Of a stretch of 64,000 nt of DNA, positions 20,555 through 31,584 are shown in pieces (position 1 is the stretch's first letter; the number at the start of each line of letters is the position of its first letter). The stretch spans positions 179,805,697 to 179,869,696 of the forward strand of contig NC_077228.1 of assembly GCF_027887165.1 (NCBI RefSeq), read 5' to 3'. Position numbers and translations under genes: made by a program. Source of the stretch: Monodelphis domestica. Lineage: Eukaryota > Chordata > Mammalia > Didelphimorphia > Didelphidae. The notes under the pieces are model-generated. The model saw only the letters and a list, made by a program, of their open reading frames with translations, was not told the DNA's origin and searched no databases.

Positions 20555-22690
20555 TATTTAATATTGTAGTAGAAATACTAGTCATAGGAATAAAAGCAGA
20601 AAAAGAAATGGAGGGAATTAGAATAGACAGTTGAGAAAACTAAATTATCACATTTAGCAGATGATATGATGGTATACATAGGGAACCCCAGAGAATCAAT
20701 CAAAAACCTAATAGAAGCAATTAGCAACTTTAGCAAAGTTGCAGGATACAAAATAAACCCACCTAAATCCTCGGCATTTCTGTTTACCACTAACAAAACC
20801 CAACAGCAAGAGATAGAAAAGGAAATTCCATTTAAAATAACTTTAGACAATATAAAATACCTGGGGGAATATGTTCACCAAAACAAACCTAGCAACTATA
20901 CGGACACAATTACAAAATCATTTTCACACAAAGAAAGTCAGGTCTAAACAACTGGAAAAATATTAATTGTTCATGAATAGGCAGAGGCAATATAATAAAA
21001 ATGGCAATCCTGCATAAATTAATTTACCTATTCATTGTCATACCAAACTACCCCAAAATTATTTCCTAGAACTAAAAAAAGGGATAACAAAATTCATCTG
21101 GAATTACAAAAGGTTAAGAATATTAAGGAAATTGATGAAAAAAATGAAAGAAGCCTACCATACTAGATCTCAAATGATACTATAAAGTGATAATTATCAA
21201 AACAATCTAATATTGGATAAGAAATAGATTAGTGGATCAATGGAATAGATTAGTAATCAATACTCAATATTTAATGGCCATAATAACCTAGTATTTAGTA
21301 AACCCAATAATCTAAGCTATTGGGGGGGGGTTACTATTTGACAAAAACTTCTAGAAAAACTGGAGAACAATATGGCAGAAATAGGCATAGACCAACATCT
21401 TACACCATACACCATGATAAAATCAACATGGATACGAAATAAAAGTGATCTCAGGTATGAATTAGGGGAAAAGTTTGTCAGACTTATGAATAAAGGAAGA
21501 ATTTATGATCAAATAAGACAAAGAGAACATTATAAACATTAAAATGGGTAATTTCAATTCCATTAAATTAAAAAGGGTTTGTACAAACAAAACCAATGCA
21601 ACCAAGATTAGAAAGGAAATAACAATTTGGGGGGAAAAAAGTTTTATAGCAAGTACCTCCAACAAAAGCCTCATTTCTCAAATATATAGAGAATTGAGTC
21701 AATTTTATAAGAATTTATAAGAATTGATAAATGTCAAAGGATATGAACAGGCAGTTCTCAGATGAAATTAAAATTATCCATAGTCATGTGGGAAAATGCT
21801 CTAAATCACTATTGATTAGAGAAATGCAAATTAAAACAACTCTGATATGGGAAGGGGTGAGGGAGGGGAGGGAAAGAATATGATTCTTGTAACCAAGGAA
21901 TAATCTTCTAAATTGACTAATTAAATAAAAATTTCCAAAAAAATATAAAGGAATGAAAAGGGAAATTAATTAAAAATAATAACTCTGAGATATAACCTCA
22001 CATCAGATTGACTAATATAGTTAAAAATAATGATAAATGTTGGTAAATTGGGACACTATTACACTATTGATGGAACTATAAACTTATAAAACCATTCTGG
22101 AGAACATCATGGAACCAATGGACCATAAAACTATGCATACCCTTTAACACAGCAATAAAACTACTGGGTCTGGATCCCAAAGAAATCAGAGATAGGGGAA
22201 GAAGACCTACTTCTATGAAAACATTTTTAGCAACTCTTTTTTGTAGTGGCAAAGAATTAGAAACTGAGAAGGAATTGGGGAATGACTGAATAAGTTGTGG
22301 TATTTGGTTGTAATGGAATCCTATTGTGCTATAAGAAATGATGGGCAGGATGAGTTCAGAAAAACCTGGAAAGACGTATCTGAACTGATGCAAAGTGAAG
22401 TGAGCAGACCCAGGAGAATTATGCAGGAGTATACAGTAACAGAACTATTATACAATGATCAACTGTGAAGAACTAAACCATTATCAGAAAAGCAAGTCTC
22501 CAAGATAACCACAAGACTCAAGAGGAAAATGCTCTTGACAGCCAGAGAGGAAACTGTTGGAGTCTGATTGCAGATCAAAGTATGCCATCTTCCACTTCAT
22601 TTTCTTCATGAGTTTGGTTTTTGTTGTTGTTTTTATGTAGTGTGACACGTGTCTTCTATCACAGCATAAGGAAACATGTATTGCAAGTTC
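20555..22690 (+). mobile_element. L1 LINE, ORF2 reverse-transcriptase region to 3' end, decayed
   Basis: The plus strand encodes LLFNIVVEILVIGIKAEKEM, then after an in-frame stop at about 20632 a frame with LADDMMVYIGNPRESIKNLI (the FADD-type catalytic motif of the reverse transcriptase, first residue changed to L) and KVAGYKINPPKSSAFLF, as in mammalian L1 ORF2. Downstream are typical L1 words (AATGGAATAGATTAGTAATC, GAGAAATGCAAATTAAAACA, GTGAGCAGACCCAGGAGAAT). Frames are broken many times; it is inactive. A 5' truncated copy, with a second element nested at about 21848-21960. Confidence 0.88.
21848..21960 (+). mobile_element. L1 3' end nested inside the L1
   Basis: GGGAAGGGGTGAGGGAGGGG and TTCTTGTAACCAAGGAATAA, then TAAATTGACTAATTAAATAA, match the end of the L1 at 57182-57380. 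On both sides stands a form of TTAAAA-AACTCTGA, so the target was duplicated. Confidence 0.7.
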
Positions 22691-22765
22691 CCTGAGGACA
22701 ACAGGGACTTCAATCTTTGTCTCTGTATCCCCAGCACCCAGCACATAACAGGCACTTAATTTAAA
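22691..22765 (+). mobile_element. L2 3' end fragment
   Basis: GTCTCTGTATCCCCAGCACC and GCACATAACAGGCACTTAAT are the L2 end; a type A SINE follows. Confidence 0.6.
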
Positions 22766-22774
22766 ACAAACAAA

Positions 22775-22950
22775 CAAACAAAAACCACCCTTACCTTCTG
22801 TCTTAGAATCAATGCTATGTATTGGTTCCAAGGCAGAAGAGTGGTCAGGGCTAAGCAATGGGGCTTAAATGACTTGCCCAGAGTCACCCCGCTAGGAAGG
22901 ACTTGAGGCCAGATTTGAACTCGAGACTTCCTTTCTCTAGGCTTGGCTCC
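22775..22950 (-). mobile_element. Type A SINE, head truncated
   Basis: CACCCTTACCTTCTGTCTTA to CTTTCTCTAGGCTTGGCTCC; the last part of the head is lost. Confidence 0.85.
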
Positions 22951-22984
22951 CATGGCAGACACTTTAAAAAAATGTTAGTTGAAC

Positions 22985-23935
22985 TGAATGTTCAATAATG
23001 TGTAGATTTTTGGTATGAGAACTCCCTGAAGCAAATTCACTTTTTTTATTTCACCAAATGCTAATTGCAACCCTTTCCAAACCTTACAAGAAATGTCTTC
23101 TTCTTGAGTTGTTATGGTCAAAAAAAGAAAGACCACCAAAAAGCAAGCTGTCTAATAAAAAGCCTCTTTGCAGTTGGCCAAGATGGTCTCTGAATGGCAG
23201 ACGTACATTGAATCCATCATCCTCAGGACTTAGTCTTGAACTGTTTCTGAACTTGAAAGCACCTACCACAGCATGTGCTGAACCCCAAGAACCTAGGGTC
23301 TCTAAGTCTTGATTAGCATCATAGGAGAGCATTAGCAGAGGAGGAGTTCTTCTTCTTCTTGTTATTACTTTCTCCTCTCCTCTTTTCACCCTCCTCTGTC
23401 ATCACCCTAACCTTTGGAACCCCAGCTTTGAGGTTTCCTCCCTGCCTAGCCCTAAGTTCACCCCATGTGCTTGGCCTGCTCTGGAACTCACAAACAGCCT
23501 TCAAACAAGAATTCAGATTATTCTGTCTCCTTTGTGAAGGGACATTTAAACTATATTTATTAAGGTAGTTCAAAGAATAAGTTGAGGACAAACCATAAAC
23601 AGTCGTAAATTTAAGAAACATTCTGAAGCTACATTTTGGCTTCTGGGAATATGTAATGAAATCCCTTCCCTCCCCCTCCTCCCCCAGCAACCCCCCCCCC
23701 CAAGACTCCATTATTAAAACCATATATAAAACAACCCTGAGTTTGGCTGAGTTGCTATTGCTATATCTGCAAGACCCACGCTGCAAAAATGGTTTACAAG
23801 TACAGACACCCAGGGAGGCGATTCTTGGCAGTAAATGCACCTGAAAGAATTTCACCTGGTCAACCAACCCTACCAGTGAAAGATGTTCACCAGACTGGGG
23901 CTGGTGGGGCACACATTTTCCTGGGCAGAGACTTA
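22985..23935. other. Repeat-poor intergenic block
   Basis: No SINE or LINE seen over about 950 bp apart from small CTT and C-rich runs (23690-23702). No gene recognised on either strand. Confidence 0.45.
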
Positions 23936-23939
23936 AAAG

Positions 23940-24133
23940 GGGCATCATGATGTAGGGGAATGAGTATTAGATTTGGAGTCAGAGCACCTTCACTGGAATT
24001 CTGTCTTTGCTACTATTCTTGGAACCTTGAGTGAGAAGATTCACTAATCTGCACCATAGTTTCTTCTTCTGTTAAATGAAGGCATCGGACTAGATTACCG
24101 TAAGGGTGTCTTCTTAACTCTAAATCCTATGAA
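23940..24133 (+). mobile_element. MIR-like SINE
   Basis: TAGATTTGGAGTCAGAGCAC, TTCTTCTTCTGTTAAATGAA and GGACTAGATTACC; fairly complete but diverged. Confidence 0.7.
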
Positions 24134-24164
24134 TGAAAGGTAGTTAACTCATGGATCTCAAGTG

Positions 24165-24740
24165 GATCCTTGACATTCGGGGCCATCCTCTCTCATGATC
24201 AAGGTTCCTCAGGGACCCTAATACATTGTTGGTGGAACTGTGAGCTGATTCAATTGGAGAGCAATCTGGAATTATGCCCAGAGAATTATAAAACTGTGTC
24301 TACCCTTAAAACCAGCAATACCACTGTTAGATCTGTTTCCCAAGGTGATCAGTGAAAAGGAAAAGAATCCATGTGTTCTAAAATATTTATAATAGTTCTC
24401 ATTGTGGTGGCAAAGAACTAGAAATGGAGGGGATGCCAATCTGTTGAAGAATGACTGAACAAGTTGTAATGTGTGGTTGTGACAGAATACTATTGTGCTA
24501 TAAGAAATGATGAGCAGGTTAATTTTAAAAAATATGGAAAGAGCCCCATGAAATGATGAAGAGTGAAACTAGTGGAACCAAGGAAACATTATATACAGCT
24601 ACAGAAATAATGTTTGAAGAATAACTTACAAATGTCCACCTCCAGCAAAAGAACTGATATCTAGAAACATGAAACATGGTGTAGGGAAGGAGATGTCTGG
24701 GAATTTTAATGTAACCAGCAAACAAATAAATAAACAAAAA
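24165..24740 (+). mobile_element. L1 3' end, plus strand
   Basis: TGTTGGTGGAACTGTGAGCT, AATACTATTGTGCTATAAGA and GGAACCAAGGAAACATTATA are the last ORF2 codons and 3' UTR of L1, diverged. Confidence 0.78.
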
Positions 24741-24756
24741 TTAAAAAATAAATAGT

Positions 24757-24945
24757 AGGTATAATGAGGTAGCACAGTGGATAGAATGCCAGGCCTGAAG
24801 TCAGGAGAACCTGGGTTCAAATCTGGCCTCAGATACTTTCTTGCTGTATGACTTTGGGCAAGTCACTTAACCCCTATTGTTTGGCCCTTACCACTTTTTT
24901 GTCTTGGAACCAATATTTAAGATAAGAGTTTTAAATAAATAAATA
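24757..24945 (+). mobile_element. Type A-like SINE
   Basis: GGTAGCACAGTGGATAGAAT, GGGTTCAAATCTGGCCTCAG, core and AACCAATATTTAAGATAAGA, then an (AAAT)n tail and a (CA)n at 24949-24971. Confidence 0.85.
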
Positions 24946-25069
24946 AATCACACACACACACACACACACAGATTAACTATGACTGAGGTTTTTTTTTTAA
25001 ATGAGTAAGGTTATTCTTTTCTCTTCCTTGGCTAGAATGGCCATCATAGGAGACCTTTTCCATGGTAGA

Positions 25070-25232
25070 AAGTGAACCAGATTGAAAGGCTAGATAACCT
25101 GGATCATCATCCTGGCTCTGTCACTGGCTAGCTGTCTCACCTTGGACTCCCCCTCTCTGGGTTCCATTTTCCTCACATAGAAAATGAAAGGGTTGGAATT
25201 AAATGGCCTCTGAGAATCTACACAACCACGAT
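25070..25232 (+). mobile_element. MIR-like SINE
   Basis: CACTGGCTAGCTGTCTCACC and AAAATGAAAGGGTTGGAATT. Confidence 0.6.
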
Positions 25233-25624
25233 GAGCTTGGCAGCCTTTCAACAAAGTGGAAGAGTTAACAAAGAGTTAAAAGGTGTTTTACATGTCTTAG
25301 CATTTAATTTCTTGGTCCATCAATTTAGGTTAAATCATTAACATAATTTTCATAGAAAGTGCATTATATCTTAAACTAGATAAGACTCAAATTAATGATC
25401 AGTGGTGGATTTTAATGTCTAAAACCTTTCTAGTTTCAGTGTCCCACGACCTCTGACACGGTCACAGCTGAGAGAATAGGGTACAAGGTTTGGGGAATGG
25501 CATCATTCTTGGTTATTACTGGCCAGATCTTTCCATGTTTTCTGTGCCCAAGATCTTAAGTCTGTAGTACGGCCTGATGCATATTATTTTCCCTGAGATA
25601 CAAACAATACCAGAGAGTGAAAAT

Positions 25625-25715
25625 ACTCATACAGCAGGTGTCTGAGGCTGAAGTGGAACTGAGGTCTTTCTGACTCCGGGCCTGGTGTTCTTCCCACAGG
25701 ACTCACTAGTCTACA
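25625..25715 (-). mobile_element. MIR-like SINE fragment
   Basis: GGTGTCTGAGGCTGAAGTGG and TCTTTCTGACTCCGGGCCTG. 25232-25600 before it is unrecognised. Confidence 0.55.
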
Positions 25716-25769
25716 AGACCGAAACCCTTGTTAGAGCTAGTGGCAGTACTTCTGGCTGTTCAGGTCTCT

Positions 25770-25920
25770 GATTTGACTAGAATATAGACGACATTAAAGA
25801 GAATAGTGAGAAATAAAGCTGGAAAGATGGATGCAAGCCACATTTGTGGAGAGCCTTGAATGGTAGCTGAGGGAATTGTATTTCACTCTCTAGGTAATGG
25901 GAAGGTAACTTTAATGCATG
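25770..25920 (+). repeat. Ancient dispersed repeat (GGAGAGCCTTGAATGGTAGC type)
   Basis: It shares the order of words with 57610-57930 and 59150-59440. I cannot give a secure family name. Confidence 0.45.
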
Positions 25921-26009
25921 CATGTTTTTTAATGGCAGTCAGACAGACATAATCCCTTCTTTACTCCTTGCCAAAAAGCCAACAAATAACCCAAGACTCA
26001 GAATATTCC

Positions 26010-26033
26010 GGGGTGGGGGTGGGGGTGGGGGGG
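26010..26033 (+). other. G-rich run with strong G-quadruplex potential
   Basis: Four runs of four or more G separated by single T bases: GGGGTGGGGGTGGGGGTGGG. Structure is predicted only. Confidence 0.6.
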
Positions 26034-26429
26034 AGATCTTCAAGGAAAAAATTTAAAAACAGAACTTTTAGGTTCTGCCTTGTATAATAACCCGTTCAAG
26101 CCAATAAACACCAAATCCAAAGGCCCTTCTTTGTTGGCAATTTTGTGAGGGGAGGCACTTCCCCTAAAGGAAGAGAGAAGGCATTTTTCTCTGATGATCC
26201 ACAGCTCTTTAGCTATGCCTGGATAGATGCTTTTAGGCTGATAGTTTTTTAATAGAACAGAAAGTCTATCCAGTATTTGAAAGTTCAAGATATCTATTTC
26301 ACTCAGCAGAATTAAATGTGAGAGACCAAAATAGTCATGAGTTGTTTCTGATGTGCATTTATAAAGGTGAGAAAAAAGGATGAGCACTCTTTTTCCTCTC
26401 CGCCTCAAAAAAAAGGTCTCAGATTTAAG

Positions 26430-26615
26430 AGGCAGTGGAATTGAGTGGATGGAGTTGGGGAGACCTGGGTTCAAATCCCATCCCAGATATCTACTAGTTG
26501 TGTAACCCTGGGCAAGTTACTTGGGTTTTATCAGCCATAGTGTCCTCCTCTGTAAAAGGAAGGGGCTGCTGATCTTTGATGGCCTCTAAGGTCCCTTCTA
26601 TGATCCTGCAGGATA
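26430..26615 (+). mobile_element. MIR-like SINE
   Basis: GGCAGTGGAATTGAGTGGAT, CTGGGTTCAAATCCCATCCC, GTAACCCTGGGCAAGTTACT and GATGGCCTCTAAGGTCCCTT. Confidence 0.8.
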
Positions 26616-26619
26616 GCAG

Positions 26620-26850
26620 AAGATGCAGTGGTTTTAGAATGAGAAGGCGTGAGGTGGAGGCTAGATCAGATACTTACCAGCTGGGAAACTCTAGGTAAAT
26701 TCCTTAATCTCGTGGAGGTTTTTGCTTCCCCCTCGATAAAATGAGATTAATGATATTTTTTCCTTCCTGTCTTGCAGTTTGGTTGTAAGGGAAATGCTTT
26801 GTAAAGCAGAAAACACTCTAAAAATGTGAGCTGCTCTCATTATTCATTAA
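26620..26850 (+). mobile_element. Type C SINE (MIR/THER1-like)
   Basis: AGTGGTTTTAGAATGAGAAG, CTCGATAAAATGAGATTAAT and TTGTAAAGCAGAAAACACTC. Confidence 0.65.
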
Positions 26851-27194
26851 ATATCTCCTTCCCTGACTTAAAAAAAAAAAGTAGACTGTTGAGCTAGATG
26901 ACCCGTCTGTGGGATGCCAGCCACTGGAGACCTTGGCTTCCTACTCTGGGCATTGGTGACTAGAGAAAGCAGCTGGCTAGTGTTGGCAAGGTCTGCTCTT
27001 GGGACTTCACCCACCATTTCTCAGCTGCTTGCTGGGGCCACCCACCAGGAGGATCCGAGGAGATGGGTCTAGTGAGCCCAAGGTCAGGGAGGGTGATTTA
27101 TATGGAGCGTACTTCAAGCCACCAAGTCCCAAGTTCTACTGACTTTTTGTTCTCTGGAATTCACTCCCGCAGGGAACAGACTAGAAAGTATGTG

Positions 27195-27335
27195 ATGATT
27201 CTAGCCAACATTTCTGTGTTTTCAAGATTTTCAATGTGTTTTACATCTATAATCTCACTTGAACCCCCCAACAACCGTGACAAGCAAATTAATGTCTCAG
27301 TTTTCTCATCTGCAAAAGGGTCAGAAGAGAACCAG
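27195..27335 (-). mobile_element. MIR-like SINE fragment
   Basis: CAAGATTTTCAATGTGTTTT and TAATCTCACTTGAACCCCCC fit the low-copy MIR tail motif, continuing with GTCTCAGTTTTCTCATCTGC. Orientation is not secure. 26850-27190 before it is unrecognised. Confidence 0.4.
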
Positions 27336-27339
27336 AATG

Positions 27340-27580
27340 TCTTCAGCGCCTACTCGTAGCCAGGCACTGCGCTAAGCCCTTTACAAATATGATCTTATTT
27401 GATATTGCAACAACTCTGAGAAGAAGGTGCTGTTTTTATCCCCATTATACAGGTGAAGAAAATGAGGCAGGCAGAGAGTAAGCTTGGGGTCACACAACTC
27501 TTGTGTCTGAGGCTGGCTTTGAACTCGGGTCTTCCTGATTGAAGGTCCAGGGCTCTACCCACTTTGCCCTCTTTCACTCC
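27340..27580 (-). mobile_element. MIR-like SINE
   Basis: GCCTACTCGTAGCCAGGCAC, AAATATGATCTTATTTGATA, AGGTGAAGAAAATGAGGCAG and TTTGAACTCGGGTCTTCCTG. Confidence 0.75.
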
Positions 27581-27654
27581 CTGCCTCCTGGCGTTGTCAT
27601 GAGAAAACCGTAAAGCGCAACGGAAATGTGGACTATTCTAAACAAAGTCACCGT

Positions 27655-27735
27655 GACACAGCTATTAAGTATTGGAATTAAGATTCAACCCCGGGTCTTT
27701 CTTGGATTCAGATCCAACACTCCTTCCACTAAAAA
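27655..27735 (-). mobile_element. MIR-like SINE fragment
   Basis: ACACAGCTATTAAGTATTGG and GATTCAACCCCGGGTCTTTC. Confidence 0.55.
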
Positions 27736-27814
27736 ACAAATTAAAAACCTTGTCTCGGTTTGATGATTGATGAATGAAGTTGTTTTTAAAACAATTAATT
27801 GGGGTGGGGGCCAG

Positions 27815-27888
27815 GTGTGCAACTGGGTGGCTCAGTGGAGTGAGAGCCAGGCCCAGAGAGGCAGGAAGTTCTGGGTTCAAAAAATCCC
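27815..27888 (+). mobile_element. Type A SINE head fragment
   Basis: GCAACTGGGTGGCTCAGTGG to AAGTTCTGGGTTCAAA. 27900-28165 after it is unrecognised AT-rich DNA. Confidence 0.75.
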
Positions 27889-28167
27889 CCTCCCCTCTTT
27901 TTGGATTTTCTTAGCACAAAGCAATGGTTTCTGAATCTTTTAAGCCCTGCCCTGGGTTTAAATATGTTCCCTTTGGTTAAAGTGAGAGCTTTTGATGACC
28001 TCTTCTACTGAAAGGTTTTGAACTGCTGTAGTGTTTAAGTGTAATGTAGCAAACTTTATAAATTCAAATTCTCTATGCTGCAATAAGCCAAATAAAGCAG
28101 TTAGTCTTCACAACACTGAGGATGCTGTACAAAAAAGGTCACTTTTGAATGAAGAAAGAAAAAAAAA

Positions 28168-28312
28168 AGATACTTCCCGGCTGTGTGACCCTGGGCAAGT
28201 CACTTAACCCTCTTTGCCTAGCCCTTACCACTCTTCTGCCTTAGAACCCATACACGGTATTGGTTCTAAGATGGAAGGTAAGGAGTAAAAATAAAATAAA
28301 ATAAAATAAAAA
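28168..28312 (+). mobile_element. Type A SINE, 5' truncated
   Basis: CCCGGCTGTGTGACCCTGGG, the tail GGTTCTAAGATGGAAGGTAA and an (AAAAT)n end at about 28288-28312. Confidence 0.85.
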
Positions 28313-28329
28313 ATTTTAAATCAATTAGT

Positions 28330-28465
28330 TGGGGCAGCTGGGTGGCTCCATAGATAGGGCTCCAGATCTGGAGTCAGGAGGACCTGGGTTCAAATATGAC
28401 CTCAGACACTTACCCTGAGCAAGTTGCATAACCCAGTTTGCCTAGTTCTTGCTCTTCAATGATTC
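28330..28465 (+). mobile_element. SINE with type A head, tail lost
   Basis: GGGGCAGCTGGGTGGCTCCA, GGACCTGGGTTCAAATATGA and CCTGAGCAAGTTGCATAACC. 28470-29100 after it is repeat-poor and unrecognised. Confidence 0.8.
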
Positions 28466-29107
28466 CACCTGGATTTAATACTCACATTAATGGAAGAGAA
28501 AGAAAGGGCATGGCTAATCCAAATATTAGATTGTTCCCCAAGCCCATTGTTCTTGGCTCCAGGGTCCAGGCTTAGACTGTTAATCAGTGAATTAAGGCTA
28601 AATAGGTTAATTTGCTTTTTTTGGTCATTCTAAACAGTTAAGATGGACAACCTGGGAGAGTGTTGAGTGAAGCTAGCCCAGGATTAGTTAACAAGATCAG
28701 CAGAGTCTGGGGGGGACCAGGTTGGAGTCCCTTTAAGCTCCCTATAGACCGAGAGTCCACTCTGGGAAGGGAGATGGAAGGGAGAAGCGCTCATCTGAGG
28801 TGGGTTAGCATTGCCCAAGCACACATCTGTCATCATGGCTTTTGTCTGAAACAGACAGGCCAGAATGGACTCATAAACAGGCATGTCTTCAAGGGACAGA
28901 CGTCAGCACACCAACCAGAAATAATCTACAAGACACCTAATCCCTGGAGCAGAGGACCAACTCCCAACTAGACCGGGAAGGGTTGCCTGGAGCGTGATCT
29001 ACACTAGGAGGGGGAGGGTGGGAGGACAGAAAGAACTCGTTCCCTGCCCAAAATCAAGATAAAGCTGGAGGAATTTTCTAAACAAAGATCTGGCCCCTGG
29101 GTAGACT

Positions 29108-29180
29108 TGTTTTTGTTTTGTTTTTCCATTTTATTTTCTCGATTACATGTAGAAACAATTTTTGACTACTGATTTCTGGC
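29108..29180 (-). mobile_element. L1 3' end fragment, minus strand
   Basis: CGATTACATGTAGAAACAAT recalls the TTACATGTAATT end of L1 in reverse. Short and uncertain; 29180-29635 is otherwise unrecognised. Confidence 0.4.
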
Positions 29181-29639
29181 ATTTCGGCAGCAAATTGTCT
29201 GATGTAGGTTGTTTCAGTTCCATACATATTTCCATCTTGCCCGTGTCAGGACTATCTCAGATACAATAAAAAAAGATACAATAAAAAACTCCTAAAGTGA
29301 AGGATGACAGTGCTTTAATCCACACTCCCAATGGTTCCCTCTTCGACTGTGGATCGTCGGGTGTTGTTTTTATTTTTGTCTTTTGTTTTTAATTTTTTTT
29401 AATTATGAGTCCCTGGAAATTATCTTGGAACTCTCATTAACCTCGGTTTTTATAGAGTCTGAATTGGACGGGGTCGTACGTTCAACCCTTCCAGCCTGCC
29501 CCGAAGACTTCCCCTGAAGACCGTCTTCTCACTCACTTCTGAGAACACTGTAATTGTTAGGAAGTTTTTTTCCTGCCATCAAGCCTAAATCTCCTTCTCC
29601 AACCCATTGCTCCCAGTTTTGCATTCTAGAGCCAAGTCG

Positions 29640-29840
29640 TTATTGCAAGTCATTTTAGAGTTGTGTCTGACTCTGTGTGATTCCATTTGGTTTATGTTTA
29701 TTCGGCAAAGACGCAGAGCAGTGTGCCATTTTCTTCTCCAAATCATTATACAGATGAAGAAATTGAGGCAAACAGGATTAAGTGACAGGTGCAGAGTTGC
29801 ACAAGCTAGTTTTGAACTCAGGTCTTCCTGACTCCTTTTG
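29640..29840 (-). mobile_element. Type B SINE, diverged
   Basis: TGTGTGATTCCATTTGGTTT, TCATTATACAGATGAAGAAA and TTTTGAACTCAGGTCTTCCT. Confidence 0.82.
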
Positions 29841-29844
29841 TGTG

Positions 29845-30075
29845 GTTTTTCAGTCAAGTTTGACTCTTTGTGACTCCATTTTGGTTGGAGTTGTTTGTTT
29901 GTTTGTTTGTTTGTTGGGGGGGGGGGGCAGAGATACTGAAGTGGTTTGCTATTTCCTTCCTCAGCCCATTTTACAAATGAGAAACCTAAGGGAAACAGAC
30001 TTGCCCCGAATCACTCAGCTAGCAAATGTCTGAGACCAGATTTGAACTCGGGTAGAAAAGTCTTCCTGACTCCAA
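29845..30075 (-). mobile_element. Type B SINE with internal simple-repeat expansion
   Basis: TTGTGACTCCATTTTGGTTG, then (TTTG)n and a run of 13 G at about 29916-29928, then GATACTGAAGTGGTTTGC and ATTTGAACTCGGG. It follows the previous copy in the same orientation. Confidence 0.85.
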
Positions 30076-30300
30076 GAAATTTTTTCCAATTTTAATTTTA
30101 TTCCAGCAATGCATTTACCCATGTTTTCCATGATTCCCTGATTCATGTTGTCTCCCTCCCCCTTCTTGGGGCTGACAAGCAATTCCCCTGGGTTACATAC
30201 GTTAAAATCAAAATTGTTGTATGAGGTTGCCATATTACTATTGCCCATACAACATAATGTACCATAGTAAGACATTAACATGAGTTTTTATTGAAAAGAT
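30076..30300 (-). mobile_element. L1 3' end of the second type, minus strand
   Basis: ATTTTAATTTTATTCCAGCA, GGGCTGACAAGCAATTCCCC and TGGGTTACATACGTTAAAAT resemble 16985-17302. Confidence 0.72.
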
Positions 30301-30305
30301 ATTTG

Positions 30306-30718
30306 CAAGGGCAGCTAGGTGGCTCAGTGGATAGAGTTCTAGGCCTGGAGTTGGGAGGACCTGGGTTCAAATCTGGTCTTAGCTGTGTGACCCTGGATAA
30401 GTAACTTAACCCCATTTGCCTAGCCCTTGGCTTCTTGTCTTAGAGTTGTTACTGTAAGATTAAAAATTAATATCCAAAATGTTCCAAGTATTATATTTAA
30501 TAATATGTATTAATAATAACTTGAAGCAAAAAGGAAAATAAAAGGCTAGAGAAAGAGAGAGCTCACCCAGTCGCACATGGGGGGAAAGAGAGAGTGCTAA
30601 ATACACACAAAAAACACAGTGAGGATAAGGAAGAAAGGGATGCTGGGAGATGTAGTTGAAGGGTACAAAATTTTCTAATTACACATTACTAAGACAGAAA
30701 GTAAAGGCTTAAAAAAAG
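30306..30718 (+). mobile_element. SINE split by a solo-LTR-like element
   Basis: GGGCAGCTAGGTGGCTCAGT to CTTGTCTTAGAGTTGTTAC (ends 30452), and the rest of the tail, TTACTAAGACAGAAAGTAAA, resumes at 30686. Confidence 0.85.
30453..30685 (+). mobile_element. Solo-LTR-like fossil, about 233 bp
   Basis: It starts with TGTAAG and ends with TACACA (the TG...CA ends of LTRs), is flanked by the 4-base repeat TTAC, and contains an AATAAA at about 30537. A 4-bp duplication is usual for gammaretrovirus-like (ERV1) elements. No internal viral region or second LTR is next to it, so it would be a solo LTR, younger than the SINE it interrupts. The family is not identified; orientation follows the AATAAA. 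Confidence 0.6.
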
Positions 30719-30979
30719 AATAGGTATTTAGACTGTCATGTATCATTTTTAAGGGTATGCCCAAGAAGCAGAAAAAGAAAGCTTAAATGACCAGAACTGG
30801 TCATGGGGAAATTATTTATGAGAACAGCAAAAGGTAACTGAGAGGAATCTTTCCCCAATCTTATTCTAAACTGAGATTGGGCTGGTTGCATATGCAGACT
30901 TTTCCGCAATATTAAGTTTTTCTATAGACCGGGTCTCATCCCTGAAATTTGCCTTTCCACCGGGACCAGTGTCACCTGG

Positions 30980-31150
30980 CCCGAAATAGCTGGGGACTGA
31001 CTCTGGAATCGGAGAACCTGGATTTGAACCTTGGGCAAGTTTCCTTCATCTCTCTGGGCTTCAGTTTGATCCTCAATGGTGGGTAGGAGAGGAAGGGGCT
31101 GAATGGATTAGATGACCTTCTAGTTCTTAATCCACAATCTTGAGGCCTCT
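30980..31150 (+). mobile_element. MIR-like SINE
   Basis: GGAGAACCTGGATTTGAACC, TGGGCAAGTTTCCTTCATCT and AGATGACCTTCTAGTTCTTA. Confidence 0.7.
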
Positions 31151-31164
31151 TAAAAATCATTACA

Positions 31165-31375
31165 GGGGGCAGCTGGGTAGCTCAGTGGGTTGAGAGTCAG
31201 GCCCAAGAGAAAGGAGGTCCTGGTTCAAATCTGACCTCAGATACTTCGTAGCTGTGTGGCCTGGGCAAGTCACTTAACTCCCATTGCCCAGCCCATACCA
31301 CTCTTCTGCCTTGGAACCAATATACAGTGCTGATTCTAAGACAAAAGGAAAAGAAAAGAAGGAAAAAAGGGAGGA
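31165..31375 (+). mobile_element. Type A SINE, full length
   Basis: GGGGGCAGCTGGGTAGCTCA, CTGGTTCAAATCTGACCTCA, core and GATTCTAAGACAAAAGGAAA with a purine-rich tail. 31380-31580 after it is unrecognised. Confidence 0.92.
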
Positions 31376-31584
31376 AGGAAAGATCATTGCAGTGTAGACT
31401 AGTCAATTATCTAACAGTTTATCTTGGACAGTGCCCTCTGCCATCATAGTGAGGTGGGTCTTAGGATAATAGTCTGAGAAGAGCTGAGTAGCCCAAGGAG
31501 GAAATCACCTTAAATTTGTAGGTTTTAAGCAATAAGACCCTTTGGGGCTAAAGATTTTGTAGATCAACAGAAATTTGCCATGGT

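Noticed and set aside
20666-20947. 93-residue frame with an ADD motif as a possible host reverse transcriptase-like gene
   Set aside because: The sequence and context are those of a decayed L1 ORF2 with frame breaks before and after.
23058-23312. Basic 84-residue frame as a possible ribosomal protein retrocopy
   Set aside because: No match to a ribosomal protein that I can recall and no poly(A) tail or flanking duplication seen.
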